In this document: positions 12,000 to 24,096 of the stretch, one piece after another
How positions within the stretch are numbered: the stretch's first letter is position 1
Layout: each line of letters begins with the position of its first letter
Source: Apium graveolens
Taxonomy: Eukaryota > Streptophyta > Magnoliopsida > Apiales > Apiaceae
Assembly (NCBI RefSeq): GCF_009905375.1
Contig: NC_133648.1
Location: 313,599,666 to 313,663,665 of the forward strand
Direction: 5' to 3'
DNA length: 64,000 bases
The notes under the pieces: model-generated
Told to the model about the DNA's origin: nothing
The model's database searches: none
The model's input: only the letters and a program-made list of their open reading frames with translations
Translations under genes and position numbers: made by a program

Positions 12000-13396
12000 A
12001 ATATTATTATAAAAATAATTGGTTCAAATACGATAGTAGATTGTATTTGTATATAATAATTGATTAGTCGAGTTATGACTTTAAAAATAATTAGATTAAT
12101 ACTCATAAATTATAAATATATCATCTTAGATTGTTTATATAAGAGTTAATTAGACTTTATAAAATTATAATTTTAAAAATAAAACTACATGTAATATATT
12201 TACATAGTTATTATTATTAATAGAGTTAAGTTTAAAAAGTTAATTTTAAATATAAGATCAAACATAGCATAAAATGATCATTTAATTACTTATTAAATAG
12301 ATATTGAATTTAAAGATATTTGTTTAAAAATTAATATATATCTAAGAGTGTTTAAAATTTTGATATCGTGTTACAAAACTAATAAACCATTTTATTAAAT
12401 TATGAGAATGTATTAAATGGGGAGTCATATGCATCAATTTAATTTCATGTCTCGAAAATTGATGGTCAAGACAATTTATCTTACATATCTCATATAGAAA
12501 TATAAGAAATTTCGTGAAAATTTTCACATGTATTCATAGTCTTACATAAAACATATGATATTATTCACCGTGAAGTTATGTATAGCATTCAATAAGACAT
12601 ATTAAATTCACGAACGTAATTCAAGATATGTACTTGGGAGTAAGGACGTGTACTGAGATTTTAACGGAAAATACTCAATATTTTTCGAATTGGACAAATT
12701 ATTATCGAGAGTGGGCCTAAGTCCATTTTCTTCCCGATCATACTAGATTATGAACACAATTTATCAAAATATTTAAAAAAGAATATACTGTTGTTTATCT
12801 ATCATTCATAGGGAATGAGAAAACGAAAGAGATGTCATGCATTACATAAAAACGAGTTGATTGAAATTGAATGCCCCTATGGTGTATTGGTATTGTGTGA
12901 TAAAAAAAAGGTTATGTTATGAAATTGAAAATGATCAATTATATCTGGAGTTTTTGAATGGGTTAAAAAATCAGGTGAATTAGATCAATTTCAGTTGATG
13001 AACTATAATATCGACAATGATATGAAATCTATCTCAACACATATATATCTTAAAAACTAATATTATGTTGTTACATTCAACTTAAATTACTGGTTGTATT
13101 AATTTTACTTTATATATAAACACATACCTACCAGTGACGCTACTTCTATTAATTCAGTTTACATCCCACATCCAAGAAAATATATCATTTATTCATTATG
13201 TTAAATTAGCAACGTTATGCAGATTGGTATCGTTTTACATATATAGATCAGATGCATTGATAGTTAATCAACTTATATTAACTATATTTAAGGTATTACA
13301 TAATTTTATTAATAAACAGATAATCAAGAACGATATAATTACATATTGTATAAAAATATTCTAGATAGTCACACGTGCCTTACACTGGTTATTATG
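12000..13396. other. 3' part of the Helitron candidate, no gene seen
   Basis: AT-rich sequence with short chance open frames on both strands (12342-12527 and 13134-13364). None has a recognisable motif. Confidence 0.35.
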
Positions 13397-13541
13397 CTAG
13401 TTTATTTATAAACCCTACAAAAAAGAAAATGAGAACGGAGGGACTACTCACCCGGTCAAGGCATAACTATTTCAAAATATAAGTTCTATGGGCTCCCGAA
13501 TTAGGTGAAGAGAATAAAAAAATTCAAAAAAATATTTAAAA

Positions 13542-15020
13542 ATGGTGCTCCCGAGTATTTTTCAGAAAGGAGAGAATGGATCTGAATTTTTTTAGCAATT
13601 TTCTCGTCGTAACTTTTTTAAAAAAATGAATGATTAGGAGAGAAACTCTAATAAAATTATTCAAAAATTCCCCTTAATCCTTATTTTCAAAATTTTCTTT
13701 TTTCCCACGAAAATAACTCTTCTGTTGACGGAGGAATTTGGTATCAACAAAGTTTGAGGTTCGTCGCCGGAATCAAGATCTACGATGGTGGTTCCTTGCG
13801 TGAAAAGTGAGCGGAGTGTGGTGGTTGTGATAAATTGGGGGCTGAGATTGCTTAGGGTTGGTGGTGGCTCCTTAAGGCTCTCACTTCCGACCCTTTACAA
13901 TTTGCCTACGTATCCCTATTTATAGGGAATCAAGCCCACGTAGTTCTTGGGGAACAAGAAATCTAATGGGCTTAGACTTCTTATTCCTAGGCCCAGTCCA
14001 GAATCCATCTTCCGCTAGCTTTAGGAATGTCCAACTATGAGGCCCAACCGCGAAGGCTCAAGGCTCGTTTGTAATCGCATGACTTCACAGATAATGTATC
14101 TCCCTGCGCAAGGATAACATTCCGCTACAGCTATCTCCCTTGAGTTACGAACGCATGTATAGCCACGGTTCACCCCAAATGCCAGACGCGTCCCTGTCCC
14201 CCGAATGAGGATAACCCACCAGATAGCAGGACAGGTGATCCCAAACTCTTGGGTGCAAAGTGCAGGATGACTCCAAAGTTCTCCAACGAGGACACCCGTT
14301 GAATAAAAGAACAGAGTTCCCAAAACACACACCAAAGTTAACCCCGCATCCCCAACGAGGACACCCGTTGAATATAGGATTAGGCCTTCAATCATCAGGC
14401 ATACCCCTGGAGGCCTTCAAGCTTTTCACGGACACCCCCCTCCTTGACCGACTCAAGGAGGGAATTCTTTAAAGAGTACCTACAACAAATACGTTAGTTC
14501 CATAATCATCCATTGCTCCTTCCATGTTTGCCTTGTCCTGAACTTATCCTTTTTTTTCCTTGTCCTAGGTGTGGACAAGCCCAACTATCCAAATGAATCC
14601 AAAAGCATGCATCTCCCTAGGCTAGGACGCGCCCTCACCCTGTGTAATGCACACATTCTCCCTTGTATTGTAATCCAAACACATAGATAATCCATATCCT
14701 GTATTTCATCTAATGAGAGCGCGTCCAACCCTAGGGCGCGTCCTCACTCTACGGAGTGCACCCACTGAATCTTACTTTCAAATGACTCATATTAATCACT
14801 TCACCCAATATTGGGCGCATCCTACCCCTGGGGCGCGTCCTCCCCTCGTGCGTTGCAGCCCAAAACCTAATTCTTCATCCTTTTGCCCTAATTCAATTCC
14901 AATTGACCCGTATTTGACTCGAGTGATCCAATGCAAAATTTTGGCTATAACATCTTCTTTCACATTTCCTTCTCTTCTTCTATCCTCTTCACCACAAAAA
15001 CTCTGTAGCACAGCGTGGGT
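13542..15020. mobile_element. Small MITE interrupted by a solo LTR
   Basis: The left end near 13542 reads GTGCTCCCGAGTATTTT and the right end near 15018 reads CTGTAGCACAGC. The same end pair (GCTGTGCTCCCGA ... GAGTACAGC) bounds the intact element at 46968-47305. Removing the inserted LTR would leave a MITE of a few hundred bp. Ends are approximate. Confidence 0.45.
13723..14952 (+). mobile_element. Solo LTR, 1230 bp, with 5-bp TSD
   Basis: Begins TGTTGACGG and ends GGCTATAACA, with TCTTC on both sides (13718-13722 and 14953-14957). The boundary pair TGTT...AACA and the perfect 5-bp duplication identify an LTR with no internal region. A TATA-like CTATTTATAGGG near 13915 suggests plus-strand orientation. 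It is less AT-rich than its surroundings, and several open frames on both strands here lack domains and are not genes. It contains two copies of CCAACGAGGACACCCGTTGA (near 14283 and 14353). Gypsy or Copia origin cannot be told. Confidence 0.7.
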
Positions 15021-15459
15021 AATGCCGTAAATTATTGTGTTGATCTTACATGTTAATATAATTGCAGAAAGTAAGATGTTTTTATGTCATTTTTATACCC
15101 TTATTACGGATTGATCGGATACCAAATGAAGAATGCAGTTCTATATTTCTGTTCGAAATCAAGTACGATTTAAATTTTTCAGATACATATTACAATATTA
15201 TTTAACAACAAATGTATAATTTAATCAAACCATTTAGTAAGGGTGAACGAAACCCGACCAACCCGCTAAAATCAACCCAAACCAACCCTTTTTTCAGCTG
15301 AATAAGCCGACCCGTTCAAAACCGAAACTTGAACGGGTTAATATCGAAAAAAAAACCCGATTAAATTGGGTTGGGTCAGATTTGGCTAATTATAACTCTG
15401 AACAAATTCGATCCAACCCAATTACAATTAGTACTCGGCCCATTATATGTTATCCACTA

Positions 15460-15718
15460 CTCCCTCCGTCCCGATATACGTTTCCTCTTTTGACTTTCGG
15501 TACTGTTCACGGTAAGCGATTGACTACTAATTTACGTCTAATCTATAATATCAAGCATAGACATGATTGATCTCGTTGGATTCGTATTTATCAGTACTTT
15601 AATACAGTGAAATTTTTATATTTAATACTAATACGAATTTAAAGATATTAACGATCAAAAATGTGCATTGACAAACGTGTCCAACATAAAGAGGAAACGT
15701 TTTTAGGGATGGAGGGAG
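15460..15718. mobile_element. Stowaway MITE, nested
   Basis: CTCCCTCCGTCCCGATA at the left and ATGGAGGGAG at the right, both flanked by TA. The internal stretch GCGATTGACTACTAATTTAC is shared with the copy at 44127, so the two belong to one subfamily. Confidence 0.88.
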
Positions 15719-15948
15719 TAATAGAATACCAGATTGACATTCTCGCAGAAAAATTTGTTAGTGTTATGTGCATATATGTATATAAATTCCTAGGCCTGGA
15801 CGCCTAGTAGATGATTATTGATGAGGGATTCATCTCTTTTCCTTTCATACTTAAATATTACATAGACTAATATTGCATGCACTACCGCTTCAAATACCAC
15901 TGTTGTGACACTACTATTATAATGAATTTTTCTACTTTACTGCACAAT

Positions 15949-16850
15949 TAGAGCCGGCCAAATGTGCGGGTTCGAACCGCTCATTCGGGACCGGCTCGTA
16001 CGGAACCCGGAAAAAATTCGGCACGAAACGAGCCGGTTCAAACCCGCCCAACCCGCTAAATTAGATGAACCGAGTACGAATTCAATTTTAAGAACCCGGA
16101 ACCGCACAAGCCCGCACGAACCAAGCCCACACGAGCCCGCACGAACCAAGCCCGCACTAGCCCGCGGGTGTGCCTCACGCTCCAACGGATTCCGGTTGTT
16201 TCTGCCATGCTTTCTGGATTTTGTTATTGTCTGGTGCTCTGTACTTGCAGTTGCAACGTTAACATCCAAGTTAACGTTACTTGCAGTTGCAAAATTCTGG
16301 TTCTATCATCCAATTTATGAAGCTATTTGGAGGCTGTTTTACATAAGTAATGGATTGTAGTTGAGTAAGTAGATCTAATGGTTGTGTGTCGTTGGTATAG
16401 TTGCTAATGTTGTTGTTCAAGAAGCTTTAGGGGCATTTTGTTGAGGTGTAATTTGAGAATTGAACTGGTGAATATTGTTCTTGCTTTTGGATGAACGAGT
16501 TGTTAGTGAAATGATTTAATGTTCAGCTGAGATGTGATGTGACAGAGAGAGAAATAATTACTAATATAATATTTGAATGATTGTTGAAGACTTAAGTTGG
16601 ACAAAGAAACGAGTTGAACAACCATTCAACCCGCACAACCCGCGAGCCCGCGTGCCTTCAACCCGCCAACCCGTGAATCGCCCGGCACGCACACGAGTTC
16701 AGTGTCGAATCCGAGTTATCTTCTGTAAGTTCAAGCACAGCCCGGCCCGATTCGCTCGATTCAAGTGCCGATTCAGTGTTTATTCTTTCCGGTTACAGCC
16801 CGTTAACAACCCGGCCCGGACCGCACGACCCGCACGAATGGCCACCTCTA
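15949..16850. mobile_element. hAT-type element with perfect 8-bp TSD
   Basis: Ends TAGAGCCGGCCA and TGGCCACCTCTA (inverted), with TGCACAAT on both sides (15941-15948 and 16851-16858). Subterminal regions are packed with CCCGCACGAACC and AGCCCGCAC motifs. An AT-richer core (about 16180-16600) matches nothing I know. The open frames 15962-16360 and 16577-16864 run through terminal repeats and are not genes. Confidence 0.88.
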
Positions 16851-17165
16851 TGCACAATGCTTAAGCGAGATATCTATGCCTCTTTAAAAATAGAGATTAA
16901 ATAAGTATCACACTTTTAGGTTAAGTAAAGAATAAACTATATCGTCTTACTAAGTTTTTGGCCTGTAATAAGTTTGAATTTTTTTAAAAAAAATGAAACC
17001 CAGCTAACCCAACTCTACCCGACACGAACCGACATATTAATAATAGGGTTGGGTTTGACGAATATTTCTTAATTGACGGGTTGAATTTTTTGTAAATCAA
17101 TTATATTGAGTTGAGTCATTTTTTACATAAAATCCGTCCAGTCATGTTCACCCCAACCGTTTAGT

Positions 17166-18017
17166 GTCTACGAAATGAAATACTTACGAATTACCACCAC
17201 GATTTCACTTGCACACTTGCATCGATATTCGATAGGAAGTTGGTATTGAGCTATTGGGCTACGGTACGGACATAAATTATAGTTGGGCTCCTCGACAGGC
17301 CCAGCTGTCAGGCTACACCTCACCAGAAGCCTAATTGGACTAAATCTCATAGTTTAAAGACAGGGGAACTGAAATTCTTCTCAAGTGCTTCTTTGGTTTC
17401 TTTGGCCCATGATTGATTAATATTTAATACTAGTCTCTTGAAATTCCAAGCTTTTGTTCTTTTTTTTTATGTGGCCATCTGAATTTTAATGTTGTTTCAA
17501 GCTATTTAAAAATCTCCACTATAACATATTCGTTTAAGAAACTGTTGTTTCAATCTGGTTGGGGTTTGTCCCTCGTGTTCTATTTAATGAAAACTGTTTT
17601 TTGACGAAAAAAAAATAACAAAAAAAAGTGAGAAAAAATGTAGGCCATTTGCTCTAATAATTACCACCCCTCGTTGTCCAGGTTGAACTAACTTATAAAT
17701 AAAAATTATGGAATGGAGGGAGTATTTCTTTAACTTATTAATAAATTTATCCAAATGCCTGTACCAACTTATAAGTATTAATATGCTCTTCCTTTATACG
17801 ATATGTTATCATTTGAAAATAAAATTAACCATTTTTTCTAAAATGTATACCAAACCGTAGGGTACAGATAGTGCGCATTCACAGATTGAGCAACACAGAT
17901 AAAAAACAGCTAGTACGCAATACAATTGAGGTTTTGTTTATAATATAACTTATTTTATATCCAACAAATAATTTTAGAAAATTATACTTGTTGGACAAGA
18001 AAATGGTGAAACCTTGA
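17166..18017. other. Intergenic, no gene seen
   Basis: No coding frame. A lone Stowaway-like terminus (GGAATGGAGGGAGTA) lies near 17710, with a possible degenerate partner near 17660. It is too short and decayed to call. Confidence 0.35.
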
Positions 18018-18025
18018 GCCACAAC

Positions 18026-18629
18026 TAGACCTGTCAAAATGGGTCTGGATCCGAAAAATCGAACCGAAATTCATGAAATCAAGATCCGACCCGAGATCCA
18101 ATTCATACAATCTGATAATTATCCGAAAACCGATTTAAACCGATCCGAAAAATATCCGAACCGAAAATTTAACCGAAAATGATCCAAAATACAAGATCCG
18201 ATTATAACTTGGAACCGATTAGAACCGAATAATATATTACCTGAACCGAATATGACCCCAAATGAGCAAAATTTGTACTTTAAACAATTTTATGTTAATG
18301 ATAACATACTTATTTAATCAGATTCTTTTGTAAAAGTATATTATATTATATTAAAAATACTAAATTAAATAAAAAAGATATTTTTTAAATCTCAAAAATT
18401 GAAAAAAGAATAATTTATGATCCGAAAATATCCGAACCGAATTTAATCCGAACACAATTTTGTCCGATCATAATCCGAATTTTATCCAATTTTAATCCGA
18501 ATTAGACCCGAACCGGATCACATCCGATCCGATCCGAATGGTCATCAAATATATCATAATCCGAAAGTAGATCCGATCCGAAATTGATCCGATCCGAAAC
18601 CGAACCGGTTATCCGAATTGTCAGGTCTA
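18026..18629. mobile_element. hAT-type element with perfect 8-bp TSD
   Basis: Ends TAGACCTGTCAAAAT and GAATTGTCAGGTCTA form inverted termini. Both flanks are GCCACAAC (18018-18025 and 18630-18637). Dense GATCCGAA and CCGAACCGAA motifs lie at both ends of a 604-bp element. No coding capacity. Confidence 0.88.
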
Positions 18630-18860
18630 GCCACAACACACCATTAGAATACACGATAAATCTGATTAAAATAGTGTTCTCCATTTAACCATTTTTTTAA
18701 TTACGCATGAAAAATTGTAAAGAGCAAGGGGCATCTTGGGTGTGTGAGAGTTTCATAAAAGAGATTAATTAGAACAATTTAAGAAATTACGGCAATTTGC
18801 AAGGTTAAGCGAGGTGACTAATATTTGATGCAATAGAAAGACAAGCGTGTGTCATGACAG

Positions 18861-19228
18861 GTGTTTTAAAAATTCTCGATTCAATCGATAAATTCTTAAT
18901 TAATTTCGTATAAAATACTTGACCAGTTTGATTTTTAAAATATGAATAATTTTTACGAATTTTCCCTTATTGGAGTATATATAATTATTTATTAAAATTA
19001 AAATGCTATATTAATTTAAATATAAATAGTTATAGAAATTATGATATAATAAATTTATATTTGCTAATAAATAATTAATATAATCATAATAATATACTAA
19101 ATATAATATAATATTATAATACATACGATTTTTACTCAAATTAATTATTCCGATTATTTCTTGATTGTTAATTAATCTCAAATTAACAAACTTGATCGAT
19201 ATTTCCCGATTCCCGATTTTTAAAACAC
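18861..19228. mobile_element. Probable hAT-type MITE
   Basis: Inverted ends GTGTTTTAAAAATTCTCGAT and CGATTTTTAAAACAC. The near-matching flanks TCATGAC and TCACGAC (6 of 7) suggest a decayed target duplication. The core is AT-rich. A related, more degenerate stretch occurs around 30400-30680. Confidence 0.5.
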
Positions 19229-19239
19229 CGCTCACGACC

Positions 19240-20055
19240 AACTTGTTAGTAGTTAAGTGTTAAATGACAAGGTCAAATATGATGACACCACCAGATGCCT
19301 TACCCTAGCTACAGTCCTTTCTAGAAACGGTACAAACTCATGGCACCTAATGCACCTTTATTCCATTGACTTTTTCTCTTCAGTCAAATAACCCAATTGG
19401 CTCTGCAGTGAATGATTTTAGATTAACCCTTAATCATTTCCTTACCAGTTTGCTCATCTAATTTATATTCATCATCAGAAAATAGGTGTCACGCTCTTTC
19501 CTTCTGCTAACATTGAGGTCATGATAAAAATTGCCAGGATTCCAAATTTTTTCAAACAAGTTCATGCATTAATTTTGTACATTTTCGTCACCAGATCAGA
19601 AGAGGAGTTACTCAGGCGATTGGTGTCTTCCCCCTATACTTTGTTTACGTTTTTACGTAGTTTTAGTAAGTTTGAAAAATATATATATAAATATCTACCG
19701 AACCTTACTATTTAAATGTTCATTTTAATTTTTTAAGAGTTAAATCGATCAATTTTTAAATTAATATTAAGAATTGTTTATTAATTATTTTTAAAATATG
19801 AAAATTACATTTTAAAATAGAGTAAATCTATTTTTAGTATAAATTTTTAGTATTTTCCAATTATATGAAAATTACATTTTTATTATAAATTTTTAGTATT
19901 TTTCCAATTTTATGGTACATTTAAATTTCAGTTAAAGTTTATTCAAGTTATTGACTGATTAAAAATTAAAATAGACATATATATGAGAATGGATGAAGTA
20001 AAAAAATAAGAGGTTTAATCCTAAGATTTATTTCGTACCCCGTAAATAGAAATAG
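19240..20055. other. Intergenic, no gene seen
   Basis: AT-rich sequence. The short frame at 19521-19715 has no recognisable motif. Confidence 0.35.
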
Positions 20056-20059
20056 AAAG

Positions 20060-20860
20060 ACTAAATGAGCTGAATCGAGTCGAGTTTAATAAACAAGCGA
20101 AAAGTGAGGTTCAAGATTGGCTCGTTAATAAATAAGCCGAGTTTTCTAATAACAATCAAGTTCAGCCGAACTTTATTCGAATTCGAACATAATCTAGTTT
20201 TCACTAATAATTCACGTATAATTTTTACTCGACCAATATTAAAATATAATTTATAGTTTTACAATTTAAGTTAAGATCGCATGCTAATCTTTTTCTTATA
20301 ATTATATATATATTCATACTCTACACTTATTTCTTAATATATATTAATTTATTTAGCAAGTCGAGTTCTAAGAGAACATATCAAATTTTATTTAAATTAT
20401 TGAGAAATTCTTTATTTTAAAAATTGTACAATACTTTTTAAATTATCGATGTCGAAACTCAAAATTTTATTATGTTTCGATGTTTTACTTAAATAAGTTT
20501 TTGTAAATTACAAGTTTTTTAATGGCGTTTATGAAAATATGAATATTTGGAGAAGAACGGATTGTGTTAACGATGTGTTTAATAGTTTTCTTACAAAAAT
20601 TTAAATATTTGATTTAGAAATATAAACAAAATTTTTAATAATTAAATTATTGATATATAAATGACGAAAAATTTACTAATAATTTTTTTTAAGTGATTAG
20701 TAATAATTTTTTATTTGTAATATATATAAACTTTATCCAAATCAAGTCGAGTTACCTGAGTTCGAGCACAAAGACAAAAAACTCGGTTCAACTTATTTAG
20801 TCATCCGAGTGTACAAGATCGGCTCGTTCAAGGTATACGAACTGAGTTCATTTTAGAGTT
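20060..20860. mobile_element. Possible hAT-type element (CGAGTCGAG family)
   Basis: The left part carries GAGCTGAATCGAGTCGAG and GGCTCGTTAATAAATAAGCC. The right part carries the inverse themes CAAGTCGAGTTACCTGAGTTCG and GGCTCGTTCAAGG. The layout matches hAT-type elements with direct and inverted subterminal motifs. No convincing target duplication was found. Confidence 0.35.
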
Positions 20861-20869
20861 GACTAAAAG

Positions 20870-22160
20870 GGTTGAGTGTTTAGCAGCACTGCGTCCCTCT
20901 GCAGCATCCTTGTTAGTATTAATTTTACATAAAGTGCATTAGATATAAGCTTCGAATTGATTTTGTAAGACTACAATACAATTTAAATACGCGTAGGGAA
21001 AACACAAGTCATGCATTAGTGTCTCCATCAAGGAATCAGAAAACCGTGTTTACGTTGAAATATATATTGGTTGTCCTTGATTAAATATATTTGTGTGCAA
21101 TAAGTCCAAGTTTTAACTTATTGGCATCATTTGTCAAGCCTACATATTGACCCAGTGTCCACCTCTGAGGCCAGTAGTATTGTTGTGCAATTGCAGTGCA
21201 CTATAACATAGTGTAACCAATTAACATTCGAGAAATATTTAAGATAATGACATTCATGTTCTTTATAATCTGATTGTTTGTAATGCACCGTACGACTTAC
21301 GTAGTGCCACCTACACCTAGCTATGAAATTTCTGGTTGCGACTTGAACCTAATTGAAAATAAATCAGACTTTTAAGAGCAAAATTAATTATTTGAGTATC
21401 AGTTCATTTTATATATAAACAACTGGAAGTTTGAACATGCATGATTCGAGTTCATTTCATACATATGCCAGACAATTTCGAAAAATTATTATTTGACTCG
21501 ATACATTATAAAAAATGATTAAATACGATCATAAATAAAAATAACAGCATGCATGCGCTTAAATTTAACGGGATCCTTAAATTTAACTGAAAGTAATTAA
21601 TTTGATTCCTATTATAAAACCAAACAAAATATATCCCGCTGAACGCATAGTCTGTGGATAATATGTACGCAGACTTCCCCTCCTTCCCAGAAATAAATAG
21701 TTTGTTTCCCGAAAAAACTCCGGCTTGTGTGTGCGTATCAAAATATGTATAAAGTGAAAATAACAATTTAACATATACGCAAAAATTAATACCAACTTCA
21801 AACACATAAAAATATGATCACTTAAATTGAAAAGCGTCGAAATAAACCTTAGCCCATGATATTATTTACATGGGACTTACCTAATTATTTGTTACTTGTT
21901 ACCTGGTCGCCCGCAAATTGCAGATTTCAGTTTTCGATATCGGGAATTAAAACTCAACCAATCGGACAAAGAATGTGTATGAAATGTGGATAATGAAACG
22001 GTGCATAAAAGTTTATAAAATAAAGGGAGAAGAAGATGGGATGGTCAGAGAAAAACGGTTACAAAATTGAAAGTGTACTGTTTTGGATAATTAACTATGA
22101 TTTTTTAAAACAAGATAAGAACCGTATTGATCTAGAAAAGTCTACTTGAAAAGACTCTGT
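20870..22160. other. Intergenic, no gene seen
   Basis: No coding frame with family features. The frames at 21506-21807 on the minus strand are short and featureless. Confidence 0.35.
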
Positions 22161-22170
22161 TGCATGATTT

Positions 22171-22326
22171 CTGTTCCACACAGATAAGATAAGAAAGTTC
22201 GAAGCGTTCTTTAAGCGTATCGGGCTGTGGGATTTTGTTCATATTGAGTTTGATAAAGTAATTAGAGATGATCTTGTTGGTCAGTTTATTGTTTCTTATG
22301 ATCATGTCAAGAAGTGTTTGATTTGA
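22171..22326 (+). pseudogene. Possible gene fragment, family not recognised
   Basis: A short open stretch ending in TGA has coding-like composition. It encodes peptides such as FFKRIGLWDFVHIEFDK and RDDLVGQFIVSYD. No start codon or longer frame is visible, and the sequence around it is ordinary AT-rich DNA. It reads like an exon remnant left by a rearrangement or transposon capture. I cannot assign a family. Confidence 0.3.
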
Positions 22327-22534
22327 TTCCTATTATATTTATACAATTATATTTAGTCTTGTAATTTTCTTGTAAAGGTATTTTCTAAACATACTCCAAA
22401 AATGATTAACAATCTCGAATCTTGATAAGTAATCCTATAAACAATAATTTATGAATAAATTTGTCAACAACAACTGTTTATTCATTTCATTCGGTTGGTT
22501 TTGACTTTAATTTGACATGAATATTATAAATGTG

Positions 22535-23339
22535 CACTACAAGAAAAAAAGGTTAAATTCGACTATAAAAAATAAGTCGAATTTAGCTTAATTCGACCGC
22601 GCGCGGTCGAAGCGCGGTCGAATTTAACTAAATTCGACCGATTTTGAATCAGTTGTAATAAAGAGAGTCGAATTTAGGAGTTCAGTCATATTTAACTAAA
22701 TTTGACCGGCTAATTACGACTGGATGAATACAACCGCTTAAATTTGACCGCCCAAATTCGACCGAAGATGGTCAAATTAAAATTTCACTTAAAATTTAAA
22801 AATCCCACTCAAACAATTGAATTTTCTGATTTTTTTTAAAAAAAACCGCCCAAAACTTAAATTCGACCTTATCCAGTCAAAAATAAAAATTCTAAATTTA
22901 ACTGATTTCGGTTGAATTAATTAAAACTAATTTTTTAAAAAAAATCACCGGAAACTGGAAATTTCCAGAACCGGTGAGTTTGCCAAAATTCCGAGCAGAT
23001 TCCGATAACCCAATTCAACTCAAAACTTATTTCATTATAATCTCTCTTTGTACATCAGTCATTTAATTTTCAAACATTATAAATAAACGTATCAAATCAA
23101 CAATCTCTCTCTATCTCTGCACAAGCCATTTCACCAGCAAACATTACAAATACTATAACTAACCGTACTCTGCAAACTCCTTATAAACTAAAATTCCAAT
23201 ACAAACACTTTTATTCATAACTTACTTCAATTAATTGAATTAAGATATAATTTGTGCAACATCTTGAACAAACTCTTAAAAAAATTCAAACAACAATTAA
23301 GAACAGAGCAATTAACAAAATTCAACAAAAGGGTTGTTT
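22535..23339. mobile_element. CACTA element left part, interrupted
   Basis: Starts CACTACAAGAAAAAAAGG and is followed to about 22930 by many AATTCGACC and GGTCGAATT subterminal motifs in both orientations, as in CACTA transposons. A second CACTA element is inserted at 23340. The sequence resumes at 27239, but no matching right terminus was found, so this older element is truncated or its other end has decayed. Confidence 0.6.
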
Positions 23340-23354
23340 CACTACAAGAAAATA

Positions 23355-23720
23355 GGGTAAGACCGACCGGACATAATCGACCAACGTCGATTTGGTCACC
23401 TTAAAACCGACCGACGTCAATGGTCGGTTATATGCCAACTAAACGACACCGTATCGATGACGTGACACACATAAAACCGACCATCCACTGGTGGTCGGTT
23501 TTATTGAAAAAAAACGACACCGTTTTGCTGATGTGTCACTTTTAAAACCGACCACCTACATGTGGTCGGTTATATCCACAAATTTTGCAGGTTAAAACCG
23601 ATCATATATGGTGGTCGGTTTTGTAGAATAATAAAAAATTAATTTAAAGTACAAAAAAGTACCCGTTATAGAGAAAACGGTGTCGTTTTATTCTTTTGAC
23701 TAAAACCGACTGGTCGGTTT
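23355..23720. repeat. CACTA left subterminal repeats
   Basis: Clustered direct and inverted copies of ACCGACC/GGTCGGT, often paired as short hairpins such as AACCGACCA...TGGTCGGTT. Such arrays bind the element's own DNA-binding protein in characterised CACTA elements. Confidence 0.8.
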
Positions 23721-24096
23721 TAACCTTTTTTTTAATTTTTTTGTTATATCCCTCATTTCTTGATTTTGGCCAAAAATTAAAAAAACAGAGGATTGAAGTG
23801 GAGGAGTTTCAGAAAATTGTAAGTTATTTCCATATTTTGTAATAATGTGTGTGTGTGTTTATGTTGGTGGTGTATGTATTAAATGTTGTTGTATGTATTT
23901 AATATTTTTATTTTTTTATATAATGTTTGTTGTGAGAATTGAAGTTTGGTAGTAGATAATTTGTAAGTTAGTTTCATTTATTGTAATTATAGTGTGTTTG
24001 TTTGTGTGTTTTATGAAATACATGAATAAATATGAGATTAATGATAAATTATTTGTTAAATATATATTTTTTTAATTTTAAAAAATATTATTGTAG

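Larger units (their letters stand above)
8913..13400 (+). mobile_element. Candidate non-autonomous Helitron with internal duplication
   Basis: The block opens TCTCTTATATATACTAGCC just after an A. It closes ATTATGCTAG just before a T, with an imperfect hairpin (CACGTGCCTTACACTGG) about 8 nt upstream. This matches Helitron rules: TC start, hairpin plus CTAG end, insertion between A and T, no target duplication. No Rep/helicase is present. Two long direct copies fill the first two thirds (8925-10370 and 10371-11968), and a third ACTAGCC start lies at 11969. The 3' hairpin is weak, so the call is tentative. Confidence 0.4.
15238..17155. mobile_element. hAT-type non-autonomous element hosting two nested insertions
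   Basis: Left end TAAGGGTGAACG and right end GTTCACCCCA are inverted. They are flanked by ACCATTTAG and ACCGTTTAG, a target duplication with one mismatch. Subterminal parts are rich in AACCCGACC and GGGTTGGGTT motifs, typical of plant hAT MITE-like elements. A Stowaway (15460-15718) and a second hAT-type element (15949-16850) sit inside. Confidence 0.65.

Noticed and set aside
14021..15030. Several open frames on both strands of 14021-15030
   Set aside because: They lie in a solo LTR of less AT-rich composition, overlap each other and have no domain.
15962..16864. Arg/Pro-rich frames in the CCCGCACG element
   Set aside because: They run through terminal inverted repeats of a hAT-type element and show no conserved domain.
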